64,000 bases of DNA. Origin: Lysobacteraceae bacterium (GTDB lineage Bacteria > Bdellovibrionota > UBA1018 > JAGTJX01). Positions within the stretch are counted from its first letter, which is position 1; each line of letters begins with the position of its first letter. Below are positions 8,965 to 18,165 of the stretch, piece by piece. The notes beneath the pieces were generated by a model. It made no database searches, was not told where the DNA came from, and worked only from the letters and a program-made list of their open reading frames with translations. The position numbers were made by a program, and so were the translations under genes. The stretch is taken from assembly GCA_023657465.1 (NCBI GenBank), contig JAGTJX010000004.1, positions 365,515-429,514 on the forward strand. Direction: 5' to 3'.

Positions 8965-9477
8965 ATGAAGTTGTTTTCCATTTTCATTACGGCAGCTGTG
9001 CTGAGTCCCTCTACTACTTTTGCTTCGCCTGAAACTCAGCACACCAATAAAAAAATATTTGGATTCTTGAAAAAATGGAAAGATAATAAGAGAATTAGAA
9101 AAGAAAATCAATACGGCAAAAATCCGCAGACTCCTTTCATGCAAGAAATAGAGGCTTGGGACTCAAAGAATGCCGATGATCCAGTCGCATCGAAAGGCCG
9201 ATGCGGAGTACTCAATTGGCAAGTCGCTTACATCATCATTCATATTGATGCTAAAGGTAGTAATCATGTGCTCATTTGGAATAACTTGAAATCATCTGTT
9301 TTCACCAATCCTGCAGCTAAGCCCATGAAGACATCTGAGATAGCAAAAATTAAACTGATTAACGAGAATCCGTCAGACGCATTCTCTGATGTGGGTGAAT
9401 ACACCAATCATGTCATGAGCAAGGATCTTGCCGTACAACTCATGATTGAAGCTGAGAAGCGCGGGCTTTGTCAGTGA
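8965..9477 (+). CDS. Secreted protein of unknown function
   Basis: The 170-residue product has a signal peptide with likely cleavage after 'TTFAS', then a strongly basic region ('FLKKWKDNKRIRKENQYGK') and a mixed C-terminal domain with two cysteines. I do not recognise a family. It follows the disrupted PBP4 gene on the same strand by about 60 bases. Its TGA directly abuts the TAA of the convergent ABC permease gene, so there is no room for a terminator between them. Confidence 0.6.
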   Translation: MKLFSIFITAAVLSPSTTFASPETQHTNKKIFGFLKKWKDNKRIRKENQYGKNPQTPFMQEIEAWDSKNADDPVASKGRCGVLNWQVAYIIIHIDAKGSNHVLIWNNLKSSVFTNPAAKPMKTSEIAKIKLINENPSDAFSDVGEYTNHVMSKDLAVQLMIEAEKRGLCQ

Positions 9478-10167
9478 TTAACGACGTCTGAAGAGAGTGG
9501 CATCTACACCCCACATCCATTGAATGAAGGCGATACGGTTTTTGAGTGAGTAGTAAACAATTGCAATACTTGCCAGAATCACAGAGAGTAAAAACTCAAC
9601 TGGCATCAGGAAAGCGCCAATCCAAGCAAAGATCATAGCGCCATCAAATCCCATTCGAGCAAAAAGCTTAAGTACAGGAATGAGTTTGCCTCTTTTGCGA
9701 CTCATGAGCATCTGAGATTGAGTCGTCTGAGATGTGGCAAGATTCATCATGAACATCCAAGAGCCAATGATGAGCATGGTGAGAAACAGTGCATCGTCTC
9801 GCCAGGTGAGTGCGATTGTATGAAAGAACTTCATGCGAATCTGCGACCGAGAAAACCAAGCCACACAAAAAATAGGAGTGAAGCCAACGAAGCTTCGTGC
9901 CCACATGATCCAGAACATTTTGCTCCTGGAGATGGGAAGAGAGAGTAGGTATTCGCGTGAGAGTGAAGCTCCTGTGACTCCATTCCAGATCTTGGAGAGG
10001 TAGATCGTGAAGAAGAAGAAAAACAAAAAACCTAGGATACTCGTACTATCAAAACCGACCTGAGTGGTCTGGTAGAAGATCAGCGGAGATGCCATAGTGA
10101 GAGTCATGGCGATGAGAAGAAAGTTGTCTTTTAAGTCTCGTTTAACAAAACTGAGCAATGTCTTCAT
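9478..10167 (-). CDS. ABC transporter permease subunit (ABC-2-like)
   Basis: The 229-residue protein is mostly hydrophobic with about five or six membrane spans, and has the ABC-2 style pattern of a short cytosolic N-terminus ('SFVKRDLKDN') and paired central and C-terminal helices. Its ATG overlaps the stop of the ATP-binding subunit gene by four bases, so the two form a transporter. It is the last gene of the leftward mreC-mreD-mrdA-rodA operon. The substrate is unknown; the location suggests cell-envelope material, which is inference. Confidence 0.75.
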   Translation of the reverse strand: MKTLLSFVKRDLKDNFLLIAMTLTMASPLIFYQTTQVGFDSTSILGFLFFFFFTIYLSKIWNGVTGASLSREYLLSLPISRSKMFWIMWARSFVGFTPIFCVAWFSRSQIRMKFFHTIALTWRDDALFLTMLIIGSWMFMMNLATSQTTQSQMLMSRKRGKLIPVLKLFARMGFDGAMIFAWIGAFLMPVEFLLSVILASIAIVYYSLKNRIAFIQWMWGVDATLFRRR

Positions 10168-10886
10168 GGAGAATACCCTTCAGATTTCTCAATGAGATAA
10201 GCCAAGGTTTCTGTCAGGTTTTGTTTACTATACTCAGCGATGAGATCAGACTTGCTTGAGTGCTTGAGAAGTTTTCCTTGGTGAAGGAGGATGACTTCGG
10301 TTGCATAGCTGTCTACATCATCTAAGATGTTAGTCGCCATAACAACTGTGGTTCCGTTTTCTCTTCTCAATTTTTCAAGCGCCTTCATGAACTTCGCACG
10401 CCCTACGATATCAAGCACAGCTGTGATCTCATCAATGAAGAGGAGTTTCGGTTGAGCAGAGAGTGCTCCCACGACTTGTATTCTACGAGTTTGTCCTGCA
10501 GATAACTGAGAAATTTTCCAATCATTCTGAAGTCGTAAGTCTTTCATGAGCTCTGTTTCAAGTGTCTGTGAATAGTTTGAATAAAACGTTCTATTGAATT
10601 CGAGAAAGTCACCAATGCTCCAATCCATGGGGGGAGAGATTTTCTCAGAGATGTAGCCAATGGTGTCGCGATCTTTATACGGATCACGGTAAGGTTCATG
10701 GTCCCAAATTGTCACTGATCCTGAAGTGGGCTCAATGATACCCATGAGCATCTGAAGGAGAGTGGTTTTTCCTGATCCGTTTTCGCCGACGACGACGATG
10801 AACTGGCCAGAGTTAATTTTGAAATCAATCTGATCCAAAATCAGCTTGGAGTTCACTTTGTAAAGAAGCGCCTTGGATTCAATCAT
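10164..10886 (-). CDS. ABC transporter ATP-binding subunit
   Basis: All nucleotide-binding motifs are present: Walker A 'GENGSGKTT' at residues 34-42, signature 'LSAGQ' at 128-132, and Walker B 'LLFIDE' at 148-153 followed by the catalytic Glu. The signature deviates slightly from LSGGQ. The 240-residue length and 'IEPTSGSVTIWDHEPY' segment fit the CcmA/NatA-like exporter ATPases. Its ATG overlaps the TAA of rodA (TAATG), which couples its translation to the elongasome genes, and its stop overlaps the permease start. The ATPase class is certain; the transported substrate is not. Confidence 0.9.
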   Translation of the reverse strand: MIESKALLYKVNSKLILDQIDFKINSGQFIVVVGENGSGKTTLLQMLMGIIEPTSGSVTIWDHEPYRDPYKDRDTIGYISEKISPPMDWSIGDFLEFNRTFYSNYSQTLETELMKDLRLQNDWKISQLSAGQTRRIQVVGALSAQPKLLFIDEITAVLDIVGRAKFMKALEKLRRENGTTVVMATNILDDVDSYATEVILLHQGKLLKHSSKSDLIAEYSKQNLTETLAYLIEKSEGYSP

Positions 10887-12040
10887 TAGAACATGAACTT
10901 TTTATTAGCGACGTTCAGCAGAAGTGCTACGCCGATCATCGAAGTGAGTAGACTAGACCCACCGTAACTCATGAAAGGCAGAGGAACTCCTACGATCGGG
11001 AGAATCCCCATGACCATCCCCATGTTGACGAAAATGTGCCAGAAGAAGAGCGAGGTAATCCCGAAGGTCAGCACCATCGCAAACTTATCATTCGACTGAT
11101 AGGCGATCGATAAACTCATTAAGAGAAAGATCATGTAAAGAGCGAGGAGAAGTGTGCAGCCGATAAACCCCCATTCTTCGCTGAATACTGAGAAAATAAA
11201 ATCAGTGTGATGTTCAGGCAGGAAGTTGTAGTGGGACTGAGTGCCCTTTTTCCAGCCCTTACCCACCAGCTTACCGCTGCCGACAGCGATCATCGATTGA
11301 ATAGAGTTGTAGCCTGAGCCCTTAGGATCAGACATGGGATCGATGAAGGAGACGATCCTTTGTTTCTGATAAGGTTTCAATGCGTACTTATAAGCGAGTG
11401 GAATCGCAATGAGTGCAACCAGAGCTAGGATCAGAAGCGTCTTCGTATTGACCTTCATGAACAGCATGATGGAGCCGAACACGAGCATACAAATCATCGC
11501 AGTACCCAAATCAGGTTGAAGCATGATCAGTGCTGCAGGGATCGCAACCAGTAACCCCGGTAAGACCATATCGCGCAGCCTGTATCCTCCAATCACGTTA
11601 TCCGTCTCGAAGAACTTAGCAAGACAGATGATCATCGAAATCTTCATGAACTCAGAGGGTTGCATGGTCATACCACCGAATCCCAGCCAGCGCTTAGCGC
11701 CTAGACTCGATCTGCCAACGATCAGAACAAGAACGAGTAGGAACAAATTTGCAAAATATACAAAGTACGCAATCCTGGAGAGGAATGAATAGTGGAAAAG
11801 GAAAATAATGATCGTGAGGACTGCTCCAATACCAAACCACATGAGCTGGGTCTTGTAGAGTCCCAAGCTCTTGTCTTCCACTGCTGTAGCAGAGAGGAGA
11901 TTGAAAATTCCAATGAGGAACAGAGTGATTTCCATGATGATCGGTGTCCAGTTGAACTTCTTCAGATCCTCATCAAAAGCCGTAGATCTGATTCCGCCTT
12001 CGTTGTAATCAACAGGGGTTTCCATGGAGGTATAGGTCAT
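10886..12040 (-). CDS. rodA: Peptidoglycan glycosyltransferase RodA
   Basis: The 384-residue polytopic protein belongs to the SEDS family. It shows the RodA/FtsW signature region '[14 protein letters not shown]', a large extracellular loop with '[39 protein letters not shown]', and the C-terminal '[21 protein letters not shown]'. RodA polymerises glycan strands from lipid II for lateral wall growth together with PBP2. It sits directly after mrdA with a two-base gap. The ABC ATPase gene starts within its stop codon. The N-terminus is longer than the E. coli protein before the first span. Confidence 0.93.
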   Translation of the reverse strand: MTYTSMETPVDYNEGGIRSTAFDEDLKKFNWTPIIMEITLFLIGIFNLLSATAVEDKSLGLYKTQLMWFGIGAVLTIIIFLFHYSFLSRIAYFVYFANLFLLVLVLIVGRSSLGAKRWLGFGGMTMQPSEFMKISMIICLAKFFETDNVIGGYRLRDMVLPGLLVAIPAALIMLQPDLGTAMICMLVFGSIMLFMKVNTKTLLILALVALIAIPLAYKYALKPYQKQRIVSFIDPMSDPKGSGYNSIQSMIAVGSGKLVGKGWKKGTQSHYNFLPEHHTDFIFSVFSEEWGFIGCTLLLALYMIFLLMSLSIAYQSNDKFAMVLTFGITSLFFWHIFVNMGMVMGILPIVGVPLPFMSYGGSSLLTSMIGVALLLNVANKKFMF

Positions 12041-12042
12041 TG

Positions 12043-14079
12043 TTACTCGTCCTCACTTTTTGGTAGATCTGCAGGTGGAATCACACCCGGTTGAGAAATG
12101 AATACATCTTCACTTTCATCGGCTGTGCGCTTGGATGCGCGTACAGGGACTGCAATTTTGTTTGCTTTGATTTTTTCTGCGATGACTTTAGGAGCGTATT
12201 CTTCTGGAAAAGTTTTCTCTAAGTAAGTCTTGATCACATCGCGTGCAATCGGGCCTGCTCCAGTGTTTCCGTGACAGACGTGTTCTCCGAGCACAGCAAC
12301 CACGATCTTAGGATCACTCATCGGGGCCATACCTACGAAGACACCGTGATGGCGTTGATTGTATTTCATGTTTTCGCACTTATTATAAATTTTGTCGGAT
12401 GAGATTTTAAACAGTTGAGCCGTTCCAGTCTTGCCGCCAAACTCCATGCCGGGAAGATTGAGAAAGGTTGCTGTTCCGTGCGCGCCGTTAATCACGTTGG
12501 AGAGACCTTGTTTCACGAGCGCGATCGTCTTCTCACTGATCTTCGCTTGATGAATGATCTCAGGCTTGATGTCTTGAATGATATCGCCTTCGTAAGACTC
12601 TACAGACTTGATGTAATGAGGCTTGTAGATTGGACCGCCATTGGCAATCCCTGCGTATGCGTTTGCAAGTTGAACGACGGTAGTGAGAAGGAACCCCTGA
12701 CCGATAGCGACGTACATGCTCTCACCTTGGTTCCAAGGTTCACCGAATCTGCGCATCTTCCATTCTTCAGTTGGTACTAGTCCACTGGTTTCGCGTGGTA
12801 GATCGATTCCTGTTTTCTGTCCCAAGCCTAGCGCGAATGCCCACTTAGAAACATCATCGATTGATTTGAGTTTTTGTGTGAGTTTGTAGAAGAAGACGTC
12901 GCAAGATTGTTCGAGTGCCTTCACGACATCCACGTTCCCATGTCCGCCTTTCTTATGGCAGTGGATCACTCTGTTACCGACTTTCAGTGAGCCAGAACAT
13001 CCGAAGGTCGTCTTCTCATCGATGACGCCTTCTTCTAATCCTGCAATCGCTGTGATCGCCTTAAAGGTAGATCCGGGAGGATAGTGATCCTGAATCGTCT
13101 TGTCCCTGAGGGGATGGTTTTCATCATCAATCAGTTGTTTCCAGCGGGTAGGAGAGATCCCGCGAGAGAACTCAGTCGGATCAAACGAAGGGCGAGAAAT
13201 CATCGCGATGATTTCTCCGTTCTTAGGATTGATCGCAACCAGTGCTCCCACTTTTTCTCCAAATGCTTTGACTGCGGCAAGTTGCACATCTTGATCAATG
13301 GTGAGCACCATGTTCTTACCAGGAGTCACAGGACGTTTCGGAGTTTCTTCATCTAAGACACGGCCTGCGTCTGAGTTTCTGATCCGACGACCGAGAGCAT
13401 CGACTTCGACGACGTCTTGGCCGTCAATACCACGGAGTTCGTCTTCGAGTTGTTTCTCGATTCCGATTTTCCCGATGTTATCGCCCATCTCATAGCGTTT
13501 TTCTTTTTTGTTCAGTACTGGAAGTTCAGAAGTAGTGACTGCTCCGATATAGCCCAAGAAGTGAGAGGCCACATCTCCGAAGACGTTCGTGCGCTCGATT
13601 TCCATTTCGACAGAGACGCCTGGCATTGCAATTCTCCAGCTCTCGATCCGCGCGACTTCATCTCGATTGAGATCAGTTTTGATTTTTACAGGCATGAAAG
13701 ACGGCTGTGCTTTGAGTTTTTCTAATTTTTCTTCAATCTCTTCGACCTTCATGTTCACCAGTCTAGAGAGCATGTCGAGAACTTCTTTGCGTTGACCCGA
13801 TTCCTTTAAGTACTGAGGAATGATCTCAAGATCGAATGCAGGACGATTGTCCATGAGGAGTACGCGGTTACGGTCGAAGAACATTCCCCTTGGTGCAGGA
13901 ATTTTCACGCGCTTGATACGGTTGTCTTCAGAGTATCTTCGCATGAGATCGCCACGGAGAATCTGGAGATAGATCATCCTCGAGCTCAAGAGTCCTAGTC
14001 CAATGAACAAGACGAAGTAGAGGAGTCTGAAGCGCTCTTGTAATTCCCGTACTTGTTCTTCGTTACCTAGAAAGGACAT
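12043..14079 (-). CDS. mrdA: Penicillin-binding protein 2 (elongasome transpeptidase)
   Basis: The 678-residue class B PBP has an N-terminal membrane anchor, a pedestal domain, and a transpeptidase domain with 'PPGSTFKA' (SxxK), 'QSCDVFFY' (SxN-like) and 'GGKTGTAQ' (KTG). PBP2 cross-links the strands made by RodA during cell elongation and is activated by MreC. The segment '[11 protein letters not shown]' near residue 52 is typical of the family. It lies between mreD and rodA with gaps of only two to three bases. The C-terminus has an extra charged tail after the transpeptidase fold. Confidence 0.95.
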   Translation of the reverse strand: MSFLGNEEQVRELQERFRLLYFVLFIGLGLLSSRMIYLQILRGDLMRRYSEDNRIKRVKIPAPRGMFFDRNRVLLMDNRPAFDLEIIPQYLKESGQRKEVLDMLSRLVNMKVEEIEEKLEKLKAQPSFMPVKIKTDLNRDEVARIESWRIAMPGVSVEMEIERTNVFGDVASHFLGYIGAVTTSELPVLNKKEKRYEMGDNIGKIGIEKQLEDELRGIDGQDVVEVDALGRRIRNSDAGRVLDEETPKRPVTPGKNMVLTIDQDVQLAAVKAFGEKVGALVAINPKNGEIIAMISRPSFDPTEFSRGISPTRWKQLIDDENHPLRDKTIQDHYPPGSTFKAITAIAGLEEGVIDEKTTFGCSGSLKVGNRVIHCHKKGGHGNVDVVKALEQSCDVFFYKLTQKLKSIDDVSKWAFALGLGQKTGIDLPRETSGLVPTEEWKMRRFGEPWNQGESMYVAIGQGFLLTTVVQLANAYAGIANGGPIYKPHYIKSVESYEGDIIQDIKPEIIHQAKISEKTIALVKQGLSNVINGAHGTATFLNLPGMEFGGKTGTAQLFKISSDKIYNKCENMKYNQRHHGVFVGMAPMSDPKIVVAVLGEHVCHGNTGAGPIARDVIKTYLEKTFPEEYAPKVIAEKIKANKIAVPVRASKRTADESEDVFISQPGVIPPADLPKSEDE

Positions 14080-14082
14080 TCG

Positions 14083-14649
14083 TTAGAAATCCTCCTCTGA
14101 TACGATAGAGTCATCTCTCATTGCATCTCGTGCACGAGGATCCTTCATAGTGAACCAATCAATTTTGCTTAAGCCTCTATAAACCCAAATCCCCAATACA
14201 CCTTGCATGAGTGCACCTGGTAGGAGAAGTGAAAGCGTGTGCTTCCATTGCTGTGCTCCGTAACCTAAGAAGTAGAGAAGAGCGAGTGATGAGAGTTTCC
14301 AGAATATTGAAGAGAAGAGAGTCACTCCGATCAGAGATTGAAAGTTTTGGAACAGGAGGAGTTTGTTCATCACCTTAAGAGTCATGAAAACTCCCATGTA
14401 AGTAGCAAAGTAGAGTCCGCGAGTACCCGTAGAATGAATCTCTGCAATCTCAGCGAAGAAAAGAGTGAGTATACCCCCTTCAAGCCAGGTGCGTTTGAAG
14501 GACATCCAGATGACGAGGAATAAAATCAAATCAGGCTGGAGATAGTTCAGCGGGTAGAAAGAGAAAAACGACGTCTGCATCCCAATACCTACCAGTACTA
14601 TCGCGATCAAGATCGGAGTATTGAGTGATCTGAGCATGACAGGATTCAT
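14083..14649 (-). CDS. mreD: Rod shape-determining protein MreD
   Basis: The 188-residue protein has about five hydrophobic spans and the family pattern 'YPLNYLQPDLILFLVIWMSFKRTWLEGGILTLFFAEIAEIHSTGTRGLYF'. MreD is an integral membrane partner of MreC and the elongasome. Its ATG overlaps the mreC stop by four bases and it is followed by mrdA after three bases, the usual order. The assignment rests on hydropathy, position and the loop motif, because MreD is poorly conserved. Confidence 0.85.
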   Translation of the reverse strand: MNPVMLRSLNTPILIAIVLVGIGMQTSFFSFYPLNYLQPDLILFLVIWMSFKRTWLEGGILTLFFAEIAEIHSTGTRGLYFATYMGVFMTLKVMNKLLLFQNFQSLIGVTLFSSIFWKLSSLALLYFLGYGAQQWKHTLSLLLPGALMQGVLGIWVYRGLSKIDWFTMKDPRARDAMRDDSIVSEEDF

Positions 14650-15494
14650 AGAGAGTCCGAGCTATGCCCTGGTGCATTTGTGAATTCTTTTACAACGAAG
14701 ACTTCTTCAAGTTTTGTGAAATCAACACTGGGTCTGACTTCGATCGTCTGAGTGATACCGAAAGATTTTTTGAATACTTTTGAAACCGTTCCCACAGGTA
14801 CACCTTTTGCGAATACTCCGCCAAGACCGCTCGTGAGGAGGAGATCCCCCGGTTGAATGTCATCGGTACGAAGTGAGAACTTGAGCTGGCAGATTTCGTC
14901 AGTCATGCCTTCGACGATTCCGTGTGCACGAGATCGTGCGTCGATCGCGTCGACAGCAGAGAGGAGATCTAAGATGGTGACGATGTCAGCAGTATCAGCA
15001 GTGGTTCTCCAGATGCGGCCAACAATTCCGTCGTGATGGAGGACAGCCATATTCTTGGTGATGCCATCGTTCTCGCCACGGTTAATTCGGATCGCACGGA
15101 ACTCAGTAGAAACGTCTTTTGCGATGACCCGTGCTATGACCCCTGAGAGTTTGAATTGTTCTTTGAAGTCGAAGAGTTTACGGAAGCGCTGATTCTCAAG
15201 TTTTGCTTCTTGGAGATTGACTATAGTCGTCAAAAGCTTTCTGTTTTCATCGAGAAGTGTTGAGTTCTCTTTACGAGTTCTCCAAAGGAAAATATAGTTT
15301 TGGTACATCGATACACCGCTATCCAGAGTCCATGAGATTAAACTTTGAACAGGGGAAGTGAGGCCGATCACGATTTTATCGTAAAAACGATATTCACGCG
15401 GTGCGCGATTGGTTGTGTCGATTGCGATAATCGGAATCAACACAAACATAAATAAAATGATATAGAATCGATACTCCCGGATGTATCTAAACAC
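14646..15494 (-). CDS. mreC: Cell shape-determining protein MreC
   Basis: The 282-residue product has one N-terminal membrane segment, a short coiled coil ('ENSTLLDENRKLLTTIVNLQEAKLENQRF') and the two-barrel periplasmic domain with 'INRGENDGITKNMAVLHHDGIVGRI' and 'LLTSGLGGVFAKGVPVGTV', which are characteristic of MreC. It activates PBP2-RodA from the periplasm. It heads the leftward operon. mreB, which usually precedes it, is not here: the next gene upstream is the divergent PpiD-like gene only 40 bases away. Confidence 0.93.
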   Translation of the reverse strand: MFRYIREYRFYIILFMFVLIPIIAIDTTNRAPREYRFYDKIVIGLTSPVQSLISWTLDSGVSMYQNYIFLWRTRKENSTLLDENRKLLTTIVNLQEAKLENQRFRKLFDFKEQFKLSGVIARVIAKDVSTEFRAIRINRGENDGITKNMAVLHHDGIVGRIWRTTADTADIVTILDLLSAVDAIDARSRAHGIVEGMTDEICQLKFSLRTDDIQPGDLLLTSGLGGVFAKGVPVGTVSKVFKKSFGITQTIEVRPSVDFTKLEEVFVVKEFTNAPGHSSDSL

Positions 15495-15534
15495 TGAATA
15501 ATCGTAACGACACCGGGCTGGAGGAGCAACACAA

Positions 15535-16725
15535 ATGATTCGAGCAATGCGAGATAAATTAGGTCCATGGGTAGTAGGAACAATTATGGGAGCGATCGCT
15601 CTCGTTTTCGTTTTTTACGGTGTATATAATCCGAAATATTCAGGTCCAACTGCAACCTCTGCTGGTGCTGTGAACGGCGAGCCGATCTCTGTTTCTGAAT
15701 TCTCTAAAGAACTGAATCGCAAAACTCAACAATTCCAGCAAATGTTCGGCGGCAAAGTCGATCTCGCTCAGATGAAAATGTTTAATCTCCGCCAAATGGT
15801 GTTCAACGAGATTGTTTCTCGTAAACTCATGGTTCAACAAGCTGAGAAGATGGGACTCATACCTTCGCCAGAGCAGATCCGAGACACCATTTCTAAGATG
15901 ACTGCATTCCAAAAAGAAGGCCAGTTCGACAAACTCACCTATAGAAAAGTTTTGGAATCTAATAACCTCGCTCCTTCTCAATTCGAAACCATGGTCAAAC
16001 AAGATTTCATGGCTCAAATGGTGAGAGATTACTTCGCTGGAACGATCAATGTTTCAGACGCAGACACCAAACAAGATTATCTCGATCAAAACGAAAAACG
16101 CTCTGTCAAATTCGTACTTCTCAATCAAGCTACAGGTGGAGCCACACTCAAGTTTGAAACGAAGGACTTTGAGACATTCTTCAAAGATCCTGCGAAGGCT
16201 CAATTGGCCAAAAACCGTTTTGATGACGGAGTGAAGTCTGCTGAGTATAAAGACAAGAAATTCGATGATGTTAAGAACGAGATCGCAAGAGACATTCTCA
16301 GTGCTGAGCATTCAGAGAAGATTCGTAAGAACAACGAAACGTTCGCAAACGAACTCATCGCAAAATTCGGTGATGCTGCTCTCATCAAGCGTGCGGGTGC
16401 TAAGCTTGAAACCTCTCAGCTTCAACCTAAGAGCACATTCTCCATTCCTGGTTTCGGTGAGAACGCAGAGCTCACTGAGGCAGCATTCAACGGCAAGCTC
16501 TCGAAGCCAATGAAGTTTGTATCTCCTCTTGGAGTAGTAGTTGCTCAAGTGAAAGAAGCTAAGAATGTAGACTTTTCAAAAGTAAAACCAGAAGATCTCG
16601 CTAAGTCTAAACGCGAGCTCCTCTCTAAGAAACAAAACCAAGTGTTCCAAGAGTGGATGTCTCAAGTCAGAAACAAAGCGAAGATCGAAGTGAATCAGAA
16701 CCTCATTCAAGGTGAAAATTCATGA
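15535..16725 (+). CDS. PpiD/SurA-N-type periplasmic chaperone without a visible parvulin domain
   Basis: The 396-residue product has an N-terminal membrane anchor (about residues 12-32) followed by 'VNGEPISVSEFSKEL' and a helical SurA_N/PpiD-like chaperone block to about residue 180. Full PpiD proteins then carry a PPIC parvulin domain, but I see none of its motifs here; a C-terminal block ('AFNGKLSKPMKFVSPLGVVVAQVKEAK') resembles the segment beyond parvulin. It probably acts on newly exported proteins at the periplasmic face of the Sec translocon. A strong GGAGGAG site precedes the ATG. It leads a three-gene overlap operon with a hotdog protein and a nitronate monooxygenase and is divergent from mreC. 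Confidence 0.75.
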   Translation: MIRAMRDKLGPWVVGTIMGAIALVFVFYGVYNPKYSGPTATSAGAVNGEPISVSEFSKELNRKTQQFQQMFGGKVDLAQMKMFNLRQMVFNEIVSRKLMVQQAEKMGLIPSPEQIRDTISKMTAFQKEGQFDKLTYRKVLESNNLAPSQFETMVKQDFMAQMVRDYFAGTINVSDADTKQDYLDQNEKRSVKFVLLNQATGGATLKFETKDFETFFKDPAKAQLAKNRFDDGVKSAEYKDKKFDDVKNEIARDILSAEHSEKIRKNNETFANELIAKFGDAALIKRAGAKLETSQLQPKSTFSIPGFGENAELTEAAFNGKLSKPMKFVSPLGVVVAQVKEAKNVDFSKVKPEDLAKSKRELLSKKQNQVFQEWMSQVRNKAKIEVNQNLIQGENS

Positions 16726-17201
16726 AAAAAAACGAACCCAACATTACAGGTGTTCTTGCACGCTGGAATCAGTATTCAAAGTTTCCAGGGGGCAAGTGGT
16801 TGTTTTCAAAAATGGTGGGTCTGATGATCCCTTATACAGGATCTATCAAGGCAAAAATTGAAACTCTGACTCCAGGTGAATGTACGGTTGTACTTCTTGA
16901 TAGAAAATCGGTGAGAAATCATCTCAATTCTGTCCATGCTATTGCTCTGACTAACTTAGGTGAATTCACGAGTGGTCTTGCGATGACATCAGCTCTTCCT
17001 CAGGGCTCAAGAGTAATTCTTAAGGGACTTTCGATTGAATATTTGAAGAAAGCCAGAGGAACAATCAGAGGCAAAAGCAAAGTTGTTCTTCCTGCAATTG
17101 GTGAGAAAACAGAAGTTCCAGTGACTGCTGAGCTAATAGATTCATCAGGTGAAAAAGTAGCGATTTTCAAATCCAATTGGCAGGTGAGCGCACCCAAATG
17201 A
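16722..17201 (+). CDS. DUF4442-like hotdog-fold protein (predicted thioesterase)
   Basis: The 159-residue protein contains 'NHLNSVHAIALTNLGEFTSGLA' near residue 67, which is the central helix pattern of DUF4442 hotdog proteins related to acyl-CoA thioesterases such as PaaI. The remaining beta-rich sequence and length fit a single hotdog unit. It lacks clear catalytic proof, so acyl-thioester hydrolysis is an inference from the fold. Its start overlaps the stop of the PpiD-like gene and its own stop overlaps the nitronate monooxygenase start, so all three are translated as one unit. Confidence 0.75.
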   Translation: MKKNEPNITGVLARWNQYSKFPGGKWLFSKMVGLMIPYTGSIKAKIETLTPGECTVVLLDRKSVRNHLNSVHAIALTNLGEFTSGLAMTSALPQGSRVILKGLSIEYLKKARGTIRGKSKVVLPAIGEKTEVPVTAELIDSSGEKVAIFKSNWQVSAPK

Positions 17202-18163
17202 ACCTAAAAACAAAATTTACAGAGCAAGCCGGCATAGAATATCCTATCATCTGTGGAGCGATGTATCCTTGCAGTAATCCTGAATTAGTGGCAGCTGCAT
17301 CAGCGGCAGGTGGCTTAGGGATTGTACAGCCACTTTCTCTCACCTTCGTGCACAAGCATGATTTCAGAGAGGGATTGAAACTCATCCGTTCAATCACTGA
17401 CAAACCGATTGGTCTCAATGTGCTTGTGGAGAAGTCCTCAGCTCAGTACCAAGACATGAATAAGAAGTGGGTCGATATTGCGCTTGAAGAAGGCGTGAAA
17501 TTCTTCATCACTGCGCTTGGTAATCCGACCTGGGTACGAGATCGGATCAAGCCTCACGGTGGCATCCTCTATCACGATGTAGTGAATAAGAAGTGGGCTC
17601 AAATGGCGATTGATTACGGTGTCGATGGACTCATCGCTGTGAATAATCGTGCAGGTGGGCATGCAGGAGATCAAACTCCCGAACAGCTCATCGCTGATCT
17701 TAAGTCGTTTGGAAAACCAGTAGTTTGTGCAGGTGGAATTGGTGATCGCGCAGGGTTTGAGAAGGCGCTGAGTCTTGGATTCGATGGGATTCAGATGGGT
17801 ACACGGTTCATTGCGACTGAAGAGTGTACTGCTCACGCAGACTATAAGGCTGCGATCTTGAACGCTACAGGTGACGACATCATTCTCACGAAGAAGCTCT
17901 CTGGAGTGAATGTTGCTGTGATCAATACGTCCTATATGAAGCGTATTGGAGCAAACCCTGGGAAGCTTGCTCAGTATTTCTTAGACCACCCGAAGCTCAA
18001 GCACTACATGAGGCTTTTTTATTTGCTCAAGTCTACGCTTGATCTCAAGAAGGCTGCTATGCAAGGTGAGTCCTTCAAGGATTTCTGGCAAGCAGGTAAG
18101 TCGGTCGATGGCATTGAGAAGATCGAGTCTGTTAAAAATATTGTTCAAAGATTTGTGAGCTAA
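17198..18163 (+). CDS. Nitronate monooxygenase-type FMN flavoprotein
   Basis: The track starts at 17177, but the ATG at 17198 overlaps the preceding stop (ATGA) and gives the family N-terminus 'MNLKTKFTEQAGIEYPIICGAMYP'. FMN-binding motifs follow: 'AASAAGGLGIVQP', 'NNRAGGHAGDQTP' (active-site His region) and 'CAGGIGDRAGFEKALSLGFDGIQMGTRF'. This pattern is shared by nitronate monooxygenases and by FabK-type enoyl-ACP reductases; the 'GGHAG' loop favours the monooxygenase group. It would oxidise alkyl nitronates in the cytoplasm. Position after a hotdog gene hints at lipid metabolism, so a FabK-like role is an alternative. Confidence 0.82.
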   Translation: MNLKTKFTEQAGIEYPIICGAMYPCSNPELVAAASAAGGLGIVQPLSLTFVHKHDFREGLKLIRSITDKPIGLNVLVEKSSAQYQDMNKKWVDIALEEGVKFFITALGNPTWVRDRIKPHGGILYHDVVNKKWAQMAIDYGVDGLIAVNNRAGGHAGDQTPEQLIADLKSFGKPVVCAGGIGDRAGFEKALSLGFDGIQMGTRFIATEECTAHADYKAAILNATGDDIILTKKLSGVNVAVINTSYMKRIGANPGKLAQYFLDHPKLKHYMRLFYLLKSTLDLKKAAMQGESFKDFWQAGKSVDGIEKIESVKNIVQRFVS

Positions 18164-18165
18164 AG

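Noticed and set aside
12415-13795. Plus-strand ORFs inside mrdA (such as 12415-12780, 13084-13356, 13417-13725)
   Set aside because: They are antisense shadows of a strongly conserved PBP2 gene with no independent ribosome sites or family motifs.
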